The translations under genes and the position numbers were made by a program. From CAVORB01 sp963698495 (GTDB lineage Bacteria; Pseudomonadota; Gammaproteobacteria; Chromatiales; Chromatiaceae), in NCBI GenBank assembly GCA_963698495.1, contig CAVORB010000030.1, positions 32,435 through 96,434 on the forward strand: a DNA stretch of 64,000 nucleotides, read 5' to 3'. The notes beneath the pieces were generated by a model, which had not been told where the DNA came from, made no database searches, and saw nothing but the letters and a program-made list of their open reading frames with translations. Within the stretch, counting starts at the first letter, position 1. Every line of letters starts with the position of its first letter. Positions 63,897 to 64,000 of the stretch are shown one piece after another.

Positions 63897-64000
63897 CTTC
63901 TGCTCCTTCTCTGTCGAGAATCTTAAGCCAGAAGATTTCACTTATCAGGTCCCGATCCCTGTCCTGCCTCCAATGCCGTCAACTTAGCATCAACCTACGG

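Larger units (their letters stand above)
62739..63944 (-). mobile_element. IS3-family insertion sequence
   Basis: Two overlapping transposase genes are bounded by a perfect 14-base inverted repeat, TAAGTGAAATCTTC (62739-62752) and its complement (63931-63944). The true tips may lie slightly further out, because typical IS3 ends and a target duplication could not be recognised. Length is about 1.2 kb. Confidence 0.85.

Overview
The window looks like a high-GC, Gram-negative, respiratory proteobacterium. A gammaproteobacterium of the Chromatiales/Ectothiorhodospiraceae type is my inference from gene content; no rRNA or tRNA is present to confirm it. Most genes are intact, but many carry single-base frameshifts: the multicopper oxidase, sigma54 regulator, cytochromes, DUF3306 protein, O-methyltransferase and IS3 transposase. 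Several of these look like consensus indels rather than biological decay, because protein similarity simply continues in the next frame.

Region 1 (1-25.2 kb) is an exported multiheme cytochrome locus. A sigma54-type activator with a Cys-rich PAS domain is divergent from a partial multicopper oxidase that has a -24/-12 promoter. It is followed by a PKD-repeat decaheme cytochrome, a TlpA-like thioredoxin, a DUF2059 protein, a rhodanese, a parvulin isomerase, nonaheme cytochrome A, two small exported proteins and a QseB/QseC-like two-component system. Nonaheme cytochrome B, a 5'-truncated copy of B and a second PKD decaheme cytochrome complete the locus. Cytochrome B and PKD cytochrome 2 both have a CTTAAG-N5-CTTAAG direct repeat of PmrA/QseB type upstream, and cytochrome A has a degenerate one plus an FNR-type box. 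I infer a surface electron-transfer system with its own folding factors and regulators.

Region 2 (25.6-31.9 kb) holds a small membrane protein, a pentapeptide-repeat protein and a sensory operon: a small membrane protein, a sodium:solute symporter-histidine kinase fusion, a single-domain response regulator and a CBS/DUF294 protein.

Region 3 (32.1-46.5 kb) is a membrane-bound, Cys-type formate dehydrogenase locus. The minus-strand operon runs DUF3305, DUF3306, a poly-ferredoxin, a TorD-like chaperone, a small TAT-leader protein, fdhA, fdhB and fdhC, then a NarI-like cytochrome b and an HdrD-like iron-sulfur protein. Divergent genes encode MoaA, FdhD, an ABM-fold protein and an HTH/periplasmic-binding-like regulator. 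A sigma54-like promoter precedes the operon, and an NtrC-type two-component pair lies at 55-58.6 kb.

Region 4 (46.5-64 kb) mixes housekeeping and accessory genes: Uma2, PdxH, ApbE, small secreted proteins, a GNAT acetyltransferase, a lipoprotein, an internally deleted IS1595 transposase, a DUF1134-like exported protein, the NtrC-type pair, an O-methyltransferase, a HAD-like exported protein, a glycosyltransferase remnant and an endonuclease/exonuclease/phosphatase protein. An IS3-family element closes the window beside a short gene fragment. Hairpin (REP-like) repeats are scattered through the intergenic spaces.
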